Below the pieces are notes generated by a model. That model saw only the letters and a program-made list of their open reading frames with translations. It was not told the origin of the DNA and made no database searches. The position numbers and the translations under genes are program-made. A DNA stretch of 52,923 bases from Diplocarpon mali (taxonomy: Eukaryota; Ascomycota; Leotiomycetes; Helotiales; Drepanopezizaceae): the NCBI GenBank assembly GCA_024741835.1, contig JAENRP010000308.1, positions 1 to 52,923 of the forward strand, in the 5' to 3' direction. This document shows positions 33,731 through 45,479 of this stretch, piece after piece. Position 1 is the first letter of the stretch. Each line of letters starts with the position of its first letter.

Positions 33731-34060
33731 TATATCTTAAATAATAAAAGTAGTAGCCCTTACTACTATTAGTAAAGAATATAAAATAATACAAGTTAAG
33801 GTAATAGCATATCAATTATTAGCAAACCTTAAGTGTAAGAAAACTAATATATTAAAAGGCCTAAATTAAGGCTATATTATCATTAAAGGTAAAAAAAAAG
33901 AAGAGAGTTTTTTTTTTTTNNNNNNNNNNNNNNNNNNNNNNNNNNNTTTTATACGCTTTTTACCTATAGGCTAGGCCTAGGAGTTAGAAAACGAAACTAT
34001 TAAAATAAATAAGCAGATTATAAAATTGTAAAAATAATCAAAATAGAACTAACCTAGGTA
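33731..34060 (-). other. D 3' region with T-run, assembly gap and motif
   Basis: This contains the segment shared with E (33750-33800), a T run that leads into 27 undetermined bases (33920-33946), and a palindromic motif copy (33963-33986). No reading frame is apparent. Confidence 0.6.
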
Positions 34061-37000
34061 TTAGTTTCCCTTAGTTCTCTTTAGAGGATAGGGAGAACTA
34101 TTACTAGATAATACTCTCTTTGCCAAATGACTACTTCTTCTTATAGTATTGCTATTAGTATCTAATAAGATAGGTCTTAGTATAGTAAGGGCCTTAGTGC
34201 TTCTTACTAATGCTAGCGTAGTCTAATGACTTTGGCCAATAGGAAGGGAAACTTATATTATAGCATTATTATTATCTTTATCTTTATTATCATTACTATC
34301 CTTTAGAGAGTCATCTGCTACTAAGGGGGACGCAGTAGGCGATTCTATAGCTATAACCTCCTTAGCCTTGCCTTTCTCTAGATCGAGTCGCGGGCTGGGC
34401 CTAGGAGTTATATTAAGGGTTTTTATATAAGGCTTTTTAATACTATACTTCTTAAGAAGAATTGTTTTATCAATTATATTATTAGCCTTAATATTATTAT
34501 TAGTGCCTTTTATCTTAGCTTAGGATTTGTACTTATATAGTTATAGCTTTAAGTATTAAATCAGTTTCTAAGTATAGGTAAAATCATTAAAAAGTTCTTA
34601 CTTATACTTCTTTAGATAGGTTATTAGCTGACCTATATCTTTAGATAGTAACTCCTTTACTATTATTACTATTAATAAATCGTTCTATAGTCGTCTCTTT
34701 ATAAGTGCTTCTAATAGTAGGCCACCTTTTATTATACTAAGTGTTATACGAAACTTGGCTAACAATTCCCTAGCAATACTCTATCTTATAGTGCTCGGTT
34801 TCTTTATACAAATAGACTTAATATAAAACTCGTCTAAGTCGGTACCATTTTCAAATGAGTTATTACTAATAACTTCTGTATAGTTATTACTAATAATAAG
34901 AAACCTACCCTTTTTAAGTTCTCTATTAGATTCTAAGTTAATAAACGTTCCTTATCTTATAAATATAGAAAATAGGGTAGTCTTATTAAAGATATATTCC
35001 TTAAGTAGCGTCTTAGTCTTAGTATTTAATTCTTTCTACTATATTGCGTTTTATATTAGATTTAGTAAGACCTATTAAGCATTCTTTAAGCGATAGGAGG
35101 TAAGAGCTAATAATTCATAGGATTTTTCTTAAATAGCAAATTCTCTAATTGATTGTTTTACTATAGGTATTATATAGTAATCGATAGTCCTACTATTAGG
35201 GGAGCTAACCTGCGAGCCGGGCCTAGGAGTTAGCCTTACGAATCTCGTATTAGCGTTAATCTTAATAGAAACAACTCTTAAATAGTGGTTAATGCCTATA
35301 AATTATATAGCCTTAAGATATGCCATCAGCTTATATAAAGAATTATAGTAAATTAATAGAGTATTAAGATATAGCCTATAGTGTATTCTTAAAGTCTATT
35401 ATATTAAACTATAAGTTATATTATAAAGGAAGGTAGAAGGAAGGGAAGGCTTCTTATCTAAGATTTAGAAATAGTGCCTATATATTTCCATTTCCTCTTA
35501 TACTAATATTAAAAATGAATTCTTTCCTTAAGAACTATAATTATATATGCGAACTATGCTTAAGAATGCGCAATTAAATAATTTAAGCATATTTAAGAAA
35601 CCCTTAATGTAAAGCGATATTAAGGTATCCTTAGTTAGTATTATTTCATATTAAGCAAGGGTCCAAGCGATATTATAAAATAATTTCAAAGCCTGAAATG
35701 CTACTTTAAACTTAAAGAAACCTAGTAATATATCTTTTTTAATCTAATTGGCCATTCTATTACCAGTAGCCACTATTGCATAATTTCTAAAGTGTAATAA
35801 GAATAATCTTAGATTAAGAGTAGTATAAAATTTATAAAGGTTAGATGATACTTCTTTATTAGTAATGCCTATTAATACTAATCTATAGTATAGTATATAT
35901 TATCGTTTATAGAGGGCATAAAATTTCTTAAAATAGAAGTCTTTAAATATCCCTATTACGAATTTACTCAAGCGAGTCTTTATTTCTAGTATTACTATAA
36001 CTTTGAATTTATTACTATACTATAGTATTATCTTAATGTTAAAGGGGACTTAATAACATTCTATAGAGATTATTATTATAGTATCTTTAGGCTTCTCCTC
36101 AAGCATATAGTAGTCGCCCTTTAATTTCTTATAATTGATAAAGAACTATATAATATTATCTAAGGTAAATTCGTCTTATTACAGTTTTATAATCTATTTA
36201 ATAGCTCTTACTATTGCCTCTTATACTAATAAAATATCTCCCCGGTTTTCCTTCTTTAAACACTTTATTATAGACTTATAGAATTTCAAAACAAACTTTT
36301 GCAAATCTTTAGAAAAGGTCTATATAATATCAGATATATCCTTCTTAATATTATTAAAAATTTCTAATACATTAGTAATAGTGCTCTCTTCTTCATCTGA
36401 TAAATCTTCTTCTAAGTTTATATTATTATATATACTAACCTATAGGCTAGGCCTGCGACTCAATTTATTTGCTACTAGTGTTTGAGGTATTTGAGGCACT
36501 TCTAAGGATAGTAATTCAAACTTATCTAAGTCGGAAGATAAGTAGTTAAGCTAGTATTCTACTTAAGCTTTAGGTATTATAAGCACCTTATCCTTAAGGA
36601 TTTCTTTATTATATACTTCTTCTACTTATAGGCCAGGCTTATAAGTCAAGTCGGGCTTATTTATTGATTCGGCCACTAATAGTAGTAGCTTCGCAGCAGC
36701 AAGGATAATAAATTCCTATCTTTCCGTTTTATTATTAAAGTAGTTTATAGTATACTTAATAAGATAAATCATCTTTTCTTTTATAATAAGTAGACTATAT
36801 TATAATTATTATAAGCTAAGCGTATTTAAAACTATTTGATTAAGGAGTATAAAATTATTATATTAAGCAGGGCTGTCTTTTATAATCTAAATAATAGAGT
36901 GCATAATAGTGCTTGAGAATCTAATAAATCTTTTGCCTTAAATACTATTTCCTTATAACTTCTTTATGCCTTCTTAGATAGTGAAATAATTCAATACCTA

Positions 37001-37489
37001 TATGGCTTTAGCTACTGGTTAGTACATTTTAAAAATCTTACCGAGTCCCTATAGGGCGTTATTAGTAGTAATATTAGTTATAAAGTAGGTTTGGAAAAGT
37101 GTACTATAAGTGCTATTTATAAATTGCATTAATCTTTTTATATACTTATTTTTCTTATCTTAATTCTTTTAAAATAAATCAACTGAATTAGTATACCCTT
37201 AATACTCTTATAAAAACTTTTTATAATTAATTCCTTTGCCTTAGAGTTCCTTATTTAAGAAATCATTAAAACTTAAAAATCCTTCCTTAATAGTAGAAAT
37301 TCTATAGTTAAGCACCTTAATAGATGAATTTAAGAATACCTATTATTCGGTCTCACCTAATGTTCTATAAGTGCTTATTATATCTTTTAATGATCTTAGT
37401 GACTTGCTATCCTATAAGAACCCTCCCTCTAATATTAGTTTATTATTAGTAGTGCTTAAGGACTTGCTGCCTAAGGTAATAACCGATAT
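34061..37489 (-). pseudogene. D ORF3b: unknown protein, paralogue of ORF3a
   Basis: This minus-strand frame of exactly 1,143 codons runs from a former ATG (now ATA, 37489) to TAA at 34061-34063, with only substitution-type stops. It is homologous to ORF3a throughout. Examples are STYRTLGETE against STYIALGDIE, PVAKAIxVLNYFTI against PIAKAIxILNFFII, and IIQFFINYKK against IIQFFNNYRS. HYRLYL...LMAYLKAI pairs with YYRLYL...LIAYLKPL. An acidic stretch (EEDLSDEEES) lies near 36410. The C-terminal part has a helical, Gln/Lys-rich segment (YLKKYKxELFNDF), an acidic Asp/Asn run and a basic end (PLKRTKGN). Motif copies are in frame at about 36625, 36438, 35209 and 34385. I recognise no family and saw no signal peptide or membrane segment. 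Confidence 0.72.
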
Positions 37490-38081
37490 ATTCTTCTTAG
37501 GTGTGGCCTTTTTACTTATAGTTGGTAGTGCTATAATGTATTATTTAGCAAAGGAGAGTAGCTCTAAACGAAGAGATGATTATTTAAGAAAGATTAACGA
37601 TATAGTAGGCTTATATTTAAAAAGATTGATAATAGAAAGATAATAGTAGTGGTTCTAATATTATAGGTCTAGTAGGGTTGAAAAGAGAAGTAAAAAAAAG
37701 TAAAATTGTAGTATAGGAAGAGGCTTATTTATAGAGTTTAGAGTCGCACTAGTGTATAAAGGAAAAGTAGGTATAAAGAAGCTAGAAGTAGGAACAAAAG
37801 TAGGGTATAATATATATAAGGACCTATAATTGGTAAATGATAATTGTTAAAGGTAAGGTTGATATTTCAAAGGTAAGCGTTAGAAAGTTGCATATAAAGG
37901 GAATAATCAAAGAATAAATTATATAAAAAGTAAAGTAAATAAAAAAAATATATAGAATAGAATAATAGGTTAAGAATAAAGAGGTGCAAGTATATAGAAA
38001 GTAGATAATCTTAAAAAAATTCAACTATAATTTGCAATCTCTCCAAATGGTTTTTAAAGGGAAGGAGTAGATTATAATTCT
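37371..38081 (-). other. D spacer between ORF3a and ORF3b (38081-37490) and ORF3b N-terminus
   Basis: About 590 bases (37490-38081) separate the two extra frames. It is AT-rich and contains a hydrophobic open stretch (37824-38024, minus) without homology to the paralogue. I read it as intergenic or as a variable extension of ORF3a. The part below 37490 is the start of ORF3b. A plus-strand open stretch at 37371-37643 is antisense. Confidence 0.45.
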
Positions 38082-41000
38082 TTAGATTAAGTTGACTTAA
38101 TTATTAGTTCAATTATTACTTTAGAGTCTTCTTCTTTTACATTAGTTCTTATTTCTTAGCGATTTCTTAGCTTTAGGGACCTTTATCAAAGGATCTTCTA
38201 TTAGTATAACTAGATTTAATAATTAAGGTTTATTTAAACTATCTTATAGGCTTAAGCTAGCTAAGTCCAACCTTACTTATAGGCCAGGCTCGCAAGTCAG
38301 TCTTGGCGTTTCTAAGCTTAAGGGTAAAAATAGGGGATTAGTTTCCAAATTAGGGTCTGATACTATACTAGCGTCTCAGTTCGTCTCTTTTCCGAATTTT
38401 CTTATAATAATGCCTTTATTAATTAGTGCATCAGGCTCTTAGATAGCATTTACTTTATCGCATTATCCTTAAGACTTAAGTCTATAAAGAAGCGACTTAG
38501 TATTTATAATATTTGTTTAGGCCTTAATAAGGGCGTTAAAGAGCTTCTGATTATATTCTATAAGGTGGATTTTCAATTTGTCTTTATTAAAAAGAAATAA
38601 CTCCTATACTTCGATTATAACTAATGGATCCATTTAAGAGTATCGACTAATAATAGCTTTAAAGAGGCTGCTGCAGTTCTTAAGATAAAAAGCTACCTTA
38701 AAAGGTGCAGTAGTTCTACTTATATTAATCTATTAAGGTACTAAAGGTTATTTTAAAGTAGAAATTAAAAAGATAAGATTAGAGATTCGAGTCTTATTTT
38801 CTAAGGTATTCTTATTGCAAACGGTTGTATAGTTATTGCAAAAGGCTATAAAACCATTAGTCTTATAAGAATTGTCCGAAAGCATTTTAAAAAGGTATTC
38901 CTATTTTATTATTACTATAATTAGATTACTATTATTAGTAATAGGTCGCAAGATCTCCTTTCGCTTCAATTTTACAATTATTTAAGCTAGTTGAGATTTT
39001 AAACCAAGTGCTTAAGAAGTCTATCGACTTATCTTCTTTATAGATAAAGTAAGTTTCATATTCGATTAAGAGCTAACCTACCTATTAAGGCTTTTAGAAG
39101 CTGGCCCTTATCCGATCGGTAGGATCTAATAATCTAAGACTTGCTTTTTAATAAAATTGACTCATAGGCTAGGACCGCGAGTAAAAATCGGAATTTCTTT
39201 ATTAATAGTACTTGCATCTCTTTTTATCGAAACGACTTAATTATAAAGACTAAGGCCAATTAATTAAAGAGGTTTAAGGTAGGCTATAAGCTAATAGGTT
39301 CTTCTACTTCTTACTATTATAGCTAAGAGGTAGAGTCTATAGTATATTTAAAGGACTTATTAAGTAAGATTGAATATTATATTATAAAGAAAACAAAAAG
39401 GTATAGAGGTTACGCTATCTATAAGGCGGAAGTAATAAAGATATATCTTTGCTTCTTATCTTATAATAGAGAGGAATATACTTATAAAAGTACTATTATT
39501 AGTAGTAAAATTGTTAATTAAGAAGCGGCATCCGAAGGGTTTAAGTATTACAATTGACCCTTCTTCCTCTATTTCCTCTTACTATTTATTACTTAATAAT
39601 ATCGATAAGAAGGAATTGTTCTATTTAATCGGCTTTAACGCTTTTAAGGCTTTAGGATTAGCCTTGAATTTTATAGCACTTAAAGATGCCTCTATTATTA
39701 ATAGGTTAGATTTGCGTATCCTTAAAGAGATAAAGAATTGATTATTAAGGTAGATTAGAAAAAGATCGATATCTTCTATTATATAGAGAAGTTCGAGGTA
39801 TTTAATAGTTTTATTAATATTAAATCCTTTATAATTAAGATTATAGTAAATCGAAAGAGAGCGAATATAAAGGTCGTAAAGTCTTTTCCCTTTGATTCTT
39901 ACGCTAGGAAGATACTATCGAAAGCGAGTTTTTATTATAAAGGACACTTGAATATTATATCATTCTTTAAGCTTAAGGTTAAGAATGACCGATTAAGGTA
40001 TATTGCTATAATTACAAATGTCCTAATTAATAGATTCCTTTTCGCATTCTCTTTCTTATAAGACGAAATAGTCTTGCTTAGTATTTAAGAGACTAGGTTC
40101 TTAACTTCTATAATTATTAAAGAATTGAATAATATCTGCAAGGGCAAATTCATTTAAGGTAAGCTATTAAATCTATCTAATAGCTCTCTTAATTGTTTTT
40201 AAAGTAGTAGGAATAGGGTCTTCCCTTGTATTATTATTTTTAAAGCGGTTGTATATAGATATAAAAAAGTTAAGAACTAGCTCTTTTAAGTTATTAAAAA
40301 AGGAATCTAAATAGGCTTGCAATCCTTTAGTTTTAAATTACAAATTAGCTAAGGTGGCTATCGAATAATCTATCCTTTTTAAAGGTCGAGCTAAAATTGG
40401 TTGTTTAGCTAAAGAAGAGTCCTTTAAAGATTCCGAAAATTCTAATAAGATTACGCTAAGCGTTTGGGTAATTTGTTTAATAGCAGTTTTTAAAATCATT
40501 TTAGCAAAAGACAGGTTAGGTCTAGTTTTAAAATTCTCATTTCTAACTCTTAATCTAAGACCGTAAGTCAAATTATATAGTTTAATACTTATTATATCTT
40601 TAGGCTAAGAAGCGAATTTTAAGGTAGGCTTAATTATAAATAACCAATTCCCTTCTTTATTATTAAAGAAATCTTATTTAAACCCTATTATAAGAGTCTA
40701 GTTCTCTTTTAAAATAAGCAAACTATAAGCAGAAGCGTAAAGCCTTAGTATATTAATAGTAGTACTATTAGGTAAGGTAATATCTGCAGTCTAATTTGAT
40801 CTTTTTATAGTCCTATTAGCTACTATAAGTATTATATTAGATAGGCTTATAAATTTGCAACTGCGAATTCGATTGCCTTAGAATTTTACTACTCCTTTTT
40901 AAATAATAAAGAAATTGAGAATCTAAATAGCTTTAGCAATAGGAGTGTTTTCCTTAAGAATTTTTAATAATACTTATCTTCTATTATTAGAATTAATATT

Positions 41001-41393
41001 TATTAAAAAGCGCAAATAAAATAGGAGTCCTCTCTTATTAGTAGTTAAATTATCCAATTGTTAAATAGATTCTTCTCTTTTATCTCGGTCTATTCTAAAA
41101 GTGTCGGCCAAGGTTATATATTAATCTATATCAGCTAAGAATTCCTCTTTAAAGATTCCCTTTAATCTTAATTCTTCGGTTAAGAAGTTGTCAAATTGAA
41201 GAATTCCAAAGGCTACTTAGGTTAAAAGGTTATTAATAGCATTTGCATAAGCTAAAAGGAGTTTTTATTACTCTATATCTCCTAAGGCTATATAGGTCGA
41301 TTTAAAGCTCTCTAATAATACAATAGCTCTACTATCCTAAGAGAAGTTTATAACTAATAATTATTTATCCCCTATTATATTAGACAAAGCCAT
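38082..41393 (-). pseudogene. D ORF3a: unknown protein, paralogue of ORF3b
   Basis: This minus-strand frame starts at ATG 41393 (MALSNIIGDK). It stays in one frame to about 38082, about 1,104 codons, broken only by TAA/TAG/TGA at likely Gln/Arg/Trp sites. The native stop is uncertain within about 100 bases. Notable segments are ALGDIExxKLLLAYANAINN (N-terminal), PIAKAIxILNFFII, LNEFALADIIQFFNNYR near the middle, and KAKKSLRNKN...CKRRRL, a basic C-terminal patch that resembles a nuclear localisation signal. Motif copies lie in frame at 40546, 39167 and 38275 (TYGLRLRV, TRGPSLxV, TCEPGLxV). It occupies the place of env in some Gypsy elements, but I saw no signal peptide or membrane anchor. The function is unknown. 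Confidence 0.72.
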
Positions 41394-41783
41394 TTATAAG
41401 TTCTTTAAAAGTATATTACTTATAAAAGATAGGGAGTATAAATAAGAGAGTTTAATAAGGTATAAGAATTAAAAGGGTATATAAGCTGCAATAGGTTTAC
41501 TATATATATATTAAGGAAATTGGACTTTTTATTTATTATTTAAGGAAAGTAATAGGAATGCTATAATTAAAGGCTAATATTAAGAATATAAAATAAGTTA
41601 AAGCAAGTAAGAATTTAAAGTGATCTTAAAAGATCCATATCTTAAATAATAAAGGAGGCGACCTTACTAAAAATATAAAAATAAGGATTATAAGAAGGCA
41701 GGACAATTAATAGGCTAAGAAATCGCTTAGTATTCCTACTTACGTTCTTTAGATATTTTAAGAATAATAACTTAAGGTTATAA
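41394..41783 (-). other. D spacer between pol and ORF3a
   Basis: This is 390 bases of AT-rich sequence with no readable frame, between the pol stop (41784) and the ORF3a ATG. It is a candidate place for a separate promoter or splice acceptor for ORF3a, but no motif is convincing. Confidence 0.4.
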
Positions 41784-44700
41784 TTAGTTAGGTATTTTAA
41801 TATTCTTTACTTATAGGACTAGCTTATAGGTTAAGTTGGAAAAATCTTAGTCTTCGTCTAAGGATTTAAAATTACTTATATTACTATCAGTTCTTATAGA
41901 AGATTCGGAGGTTATATCAATTTCTGATTTATCTTTTAAAAGGAATAAGGTCTAGTCGTATTAATAAAAGCGCTTCAGTCGGTTGGCTACAAAGGTTCCT
42001 TTAATATCGACTCTATTAAGTTTCTAAAGAGAATAGTATCCCTTTTCTTTTTATTTAAATTTAACCTTAAATAGGCCAAGCTATTGATAGTTAAGTTTAA
42101 TATCTATTAATATATTAATACTTCTTATAATATTATAAACTAGGATAAGATTATCTTTTCAAATAGGGTGCGTTTTAAGTACTTTAAAAGCAGCCTATAC
42201 TTCCTTAGCTTTTTCCTAATATTATTTCTTTTGTAAAATGATTTCCTTTATATCTATATCTTAAAGCTTAAGTTATTAATATCTTATTATAAGCAAATCA
42301 GAATAGTTCTAAATTTGACTATAGTCGAATAATCTCTAAATAGGCTATTAGGATTTAAAAGGGAGCTATGCCTCTCTACTATAGATAAGGAAAAATAGTA
42401 TAACTCTAATCAGTTTATAAATTATCATTTAATAAGTAAAGAGTATTTTATAAAAGTATTTTATCTAATTCTTAAATCCTCTATAGGTAACTTTAGATAG
42501 CCTATTAAAAATATTATAATATCCTCGCTCTATTACTCTATTAGCTTTCGAGTTGTATACTAAGATTTAAACCCATTTAATACTATATTTTCATAAGAAA
42601 GCTTTAACTACTCCTTTATTTTCAAGGCCTTTATTAATAGTTAGTCTGCTAAAAAGTCTATAGCAATAGACTACATCTTCTTAAAGGAACTTTATAATAG
42701 ATTCAAAGTTAGTAAATCTTAAAGGTCGTCCTTTAAGCCATCTTAATAGGTCTTCCTTTATTAAAATAAAACATATAATCCTATTTTTAATTATTAATAC
42801 TTATATAATATTAAGATTGACTTTATAAAAAAGGCCTAATAGCTAGGTTAAAAATAAGGGATTCTCTTTATAATTAGGTTTTCATTTCTAATAAGAGATG
42901 CAACTTTTTATAAAGGCTTTGCAATCTTTAAAAGAACCCTTTTAAAAGAATTTCCTTAAGAGTCGGTAGTAGGTAGACTTAGCTCCTTAATAGCCAGTTT
43001 CCTTATAAATATCCTAGATAGCCTTAGCCTTTAGTTTTTCATTATCTAAGCAGAGTTATATAAGGAATAAGTTATTGCTTCTTTTAAATAATCGTCTTCC
43101 TTATATTAAATAAATTAAAGCTTTAGCTTTGAATTTCTAAAAATCCTTAAGAGCAACTATCTTTAACTATCTAAGTATAATTAAAAATTTCGCAATTTCT
43201 TTAAAGTTACTTAAGTAATTAGGTAATAAAATTCTCTTATCTAACTCGCAAGCTAGGATTAAAAGTCGAGTCCCTTTAAGGCAATATATTAATAAATAAT
43301 CAACTTTATTCTCTACCTACTTATTAATATCTATTTTATCTTCTTTAATTAAATCAAAGGGGTAAGGGCAAGTTCTTCTTAAAAGGCCATCTATAGTAGT
43401 ATTTTTCATTCTTAGAATATATTTGACTTTAAAGTCTATTAGTCTTATCTAAGCAATCTATTTCATTAGTAAGGCTTTAATTAGGTCGCTTATAGCTCTA
43501 TTTAGTTATTCTACTAGCACTTTAATATTAGTTTCAAAGATAAAGTAAGTGCTATAAAGGTCGCTTCTTATCTTTTTTATTACTTTTAAAGCTCCTTTGT
43601 ATTTTTATTTAATAGTATTATACTTTATCTCTATTAGATTCTAAAGACTACTTTTAAAGTAAGCTAAATATCTTTTTTATTAGCTATTAGCTTATTAAAA
43701 GATAGCACCCCATTTAATTAAGCTTGCGTTAATTATTAGTATAATTGGCCTAACGTTAGCTCTATAGTCTATTTTAATTAGATATAGCGCTTTAAGCAAC
43801 GCTTGCTTTAATTGTTTTATAGCCTTTATTTAAGGTTCCTCTTATTAAAACTCAGCCCCTTTCTAAAATAAGGCGTAAATAGGTGCTGCCTTTTTAATAA
43901 AATCTTTAATTCAAATGCGATAGTATACTATAATGCTAATAAACGCGCAGGCTTCTGCTATATTATTATACCTTTTCTATTTGTCGATTTTAAGTACTTT
44001 AGCCCTTTAAAGACTTCGGCTATTAGAATTAATAATAAAACTAATAATTTCTATTAATAGAAGATAGTATTATAACTTTAGACCAACTATTGCTCCTGCC
44101 CTTTCGAATTGTATAAGTACCTAGTTTAGGTTCTAAATATATTCTATTATAAATTATTATATGCTAAGGAGAACTTCTTTATAATTATAAAATGATCTTA
44201 ATTCTTTTACTCTTATATTATCTATATAAAGGAGCGTAATATTAAGTATACAATCTACTAGTATCTTATAGATTACTTAAATAAATTAAGCAATCGAATT
44301 TATAGCCTCTTAAGGTAATCTTATCATTTGAAGTAGCCTAAGAGGGATTTGAATTACTATTATATCTCTTGATTTAATATTAAGAATAAATTAGTTATAT
44401 CTAAAGAAGAAGTTAATAAAAGAGCTATAGGTTAATCCTACGAATTCATTTAAGAACTTATCTATATTCGGAGGAATATTAGCGTCTTTAATAGTTATTC
44501 GGTTTATCTCTACTACTACTATTATTAGTCTATAAGTTCTCTTCTCTTTTTTAGCAACTAAGAACTATTTATTCCTATAAGGGCTATTATAGAACTTAAG
44601 AACACTTTGCTTTAGCCTATCCTTTAATATTTCGATTACCTTTTCTTAAAGAGCTTTAAAGACCTTAAATGTTTTCTCTTACTAGGCTTCGTAGGGTATT

Positions 44701-45470
44701 ATCTTAATCTTAATATAAGGCGTAACCTCTTCTTAAATCTGGCCTAGTTCCGTTTAGTCAAAAGCTAAGGCGTCCTTTCGATTTATTAAGGTTTTATAAA
44801 GTAGTTTACGTTCTTACTCTATTAAGTCTTCTTTAATTTTTAGTATATTAAAACGTTCTTTTATTAACTAATATCCGATAGGTTTATTAGAGAATCTGCT
44901 TATAATAAACTTATTGAATTTGCTATTTAGCTTTAGAAGTCGAAGCTTCTTATCTTATTTAAACTAATTATTTAATCCTTTAAGCTTTAAGCTATTAGAG
45001 ATTCCCTAATCTATTAGTTGTACTTTATCAGCCTTACTTTTATATATAGTTCGAATATTAGCTAGTATTATACTTCTTTACTTCTTTCCTTCTTTATTAA
45101 ATCCTATAAAACGGTCCGAATTTTCCTTTTTAAAAACAAATAAAAGATTTTTTAAATCGTCAATTTAAAGTGCGTAAATAGAAATATTATTAGTAATTTT
45201 ATTATTTTTCACTTGCAGGTCTGACTTATAAGTGGTTTTTAAGTTTTTTAAAATGATTAGTGAATTATTAAAATTTATAAAACGAACTCTCTTCTCTACC
45301 TTATTTTTCTTTTTTCTTAATTATTAAACTAATAAAACGCCGATTGTACCATTTTTCAAAATTCCAGATTTGACTCTTAGTCTAAGATTGTAAGTTAAAT
45401 TACTATTATTCAAAATCGGCAAACTTACCTTTCTTTTACTATAACTTCTTGCTAAGTGCCTTCCCTTATT
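41784..45470 (-). pseudogene. D pol: Ty3/Gypsy RT, RNase H and integrase, degraded
   Basis: The minus-strand frame has first codon base equal to 2 modulo 3. RT begins with FYNSPYRNxxFLVAKKEKRTYRLI (about 44590), the fungal type with YRNPWFLVxKK. It continues with NIPPNIDKF, RLPxEAINSIAxF and LLYIDNIRVK, where the catalytic YLDD or YIDD now reads YIDN. RNase H follows with NASLIKWGAIF (usual DASxxGWGA), IKYNTIKxKYKGALKVIKKIRSDLY and ILRMKNTTIDGLLRR. Integrase includes GLENKGVVKAF, YNSKANRVIERGYY (final Glu kept, GTA at 42536) and a C-terminal GTFVANRLKRFY, which recalls the G-N-R-L-K-x-F box of Gypsy integrases. A motif-type TYKLVLxV stands just before the stop at 41784-41786. The start is set only by the frame change near 45470. 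Confidence 0.82.
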
Positions 45471-45479
45471 AGTATTAAG

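Noticed and set aside
37371..37643. Plus-strand open frame with a possible membrane segment (FFLGVAFLLIVGSAIMYY)
   Set aside because: It overlaps the D ORF3b N-terminus on the opposite strand, where homology to ORF3a supports coding. No plus-strand counterpart is supported.
37824..38024. Hydrophobic minus-strand peptide after ORF3a
   Set aside because: The sequence is very AT-rich and low in complexity, with no match in the ORF3b paralogue. It is probably intergenic.
39511..40170. Plus-strand open stretches that read plausibly as protein
   Set aside because: They change frame near 39740 and lie opposite ORF3a, which is continuous and has a paralogue. They are taken as antisense shadows.
34061..41393. 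Interpretation of ORF3a and ORF3b as a retroviral-type envelope
   Set aside because: The position fits, but I saw no signal peptide, furin-like site or membrane anchor, and two tandem copies would be unusual. It is left as unknown.
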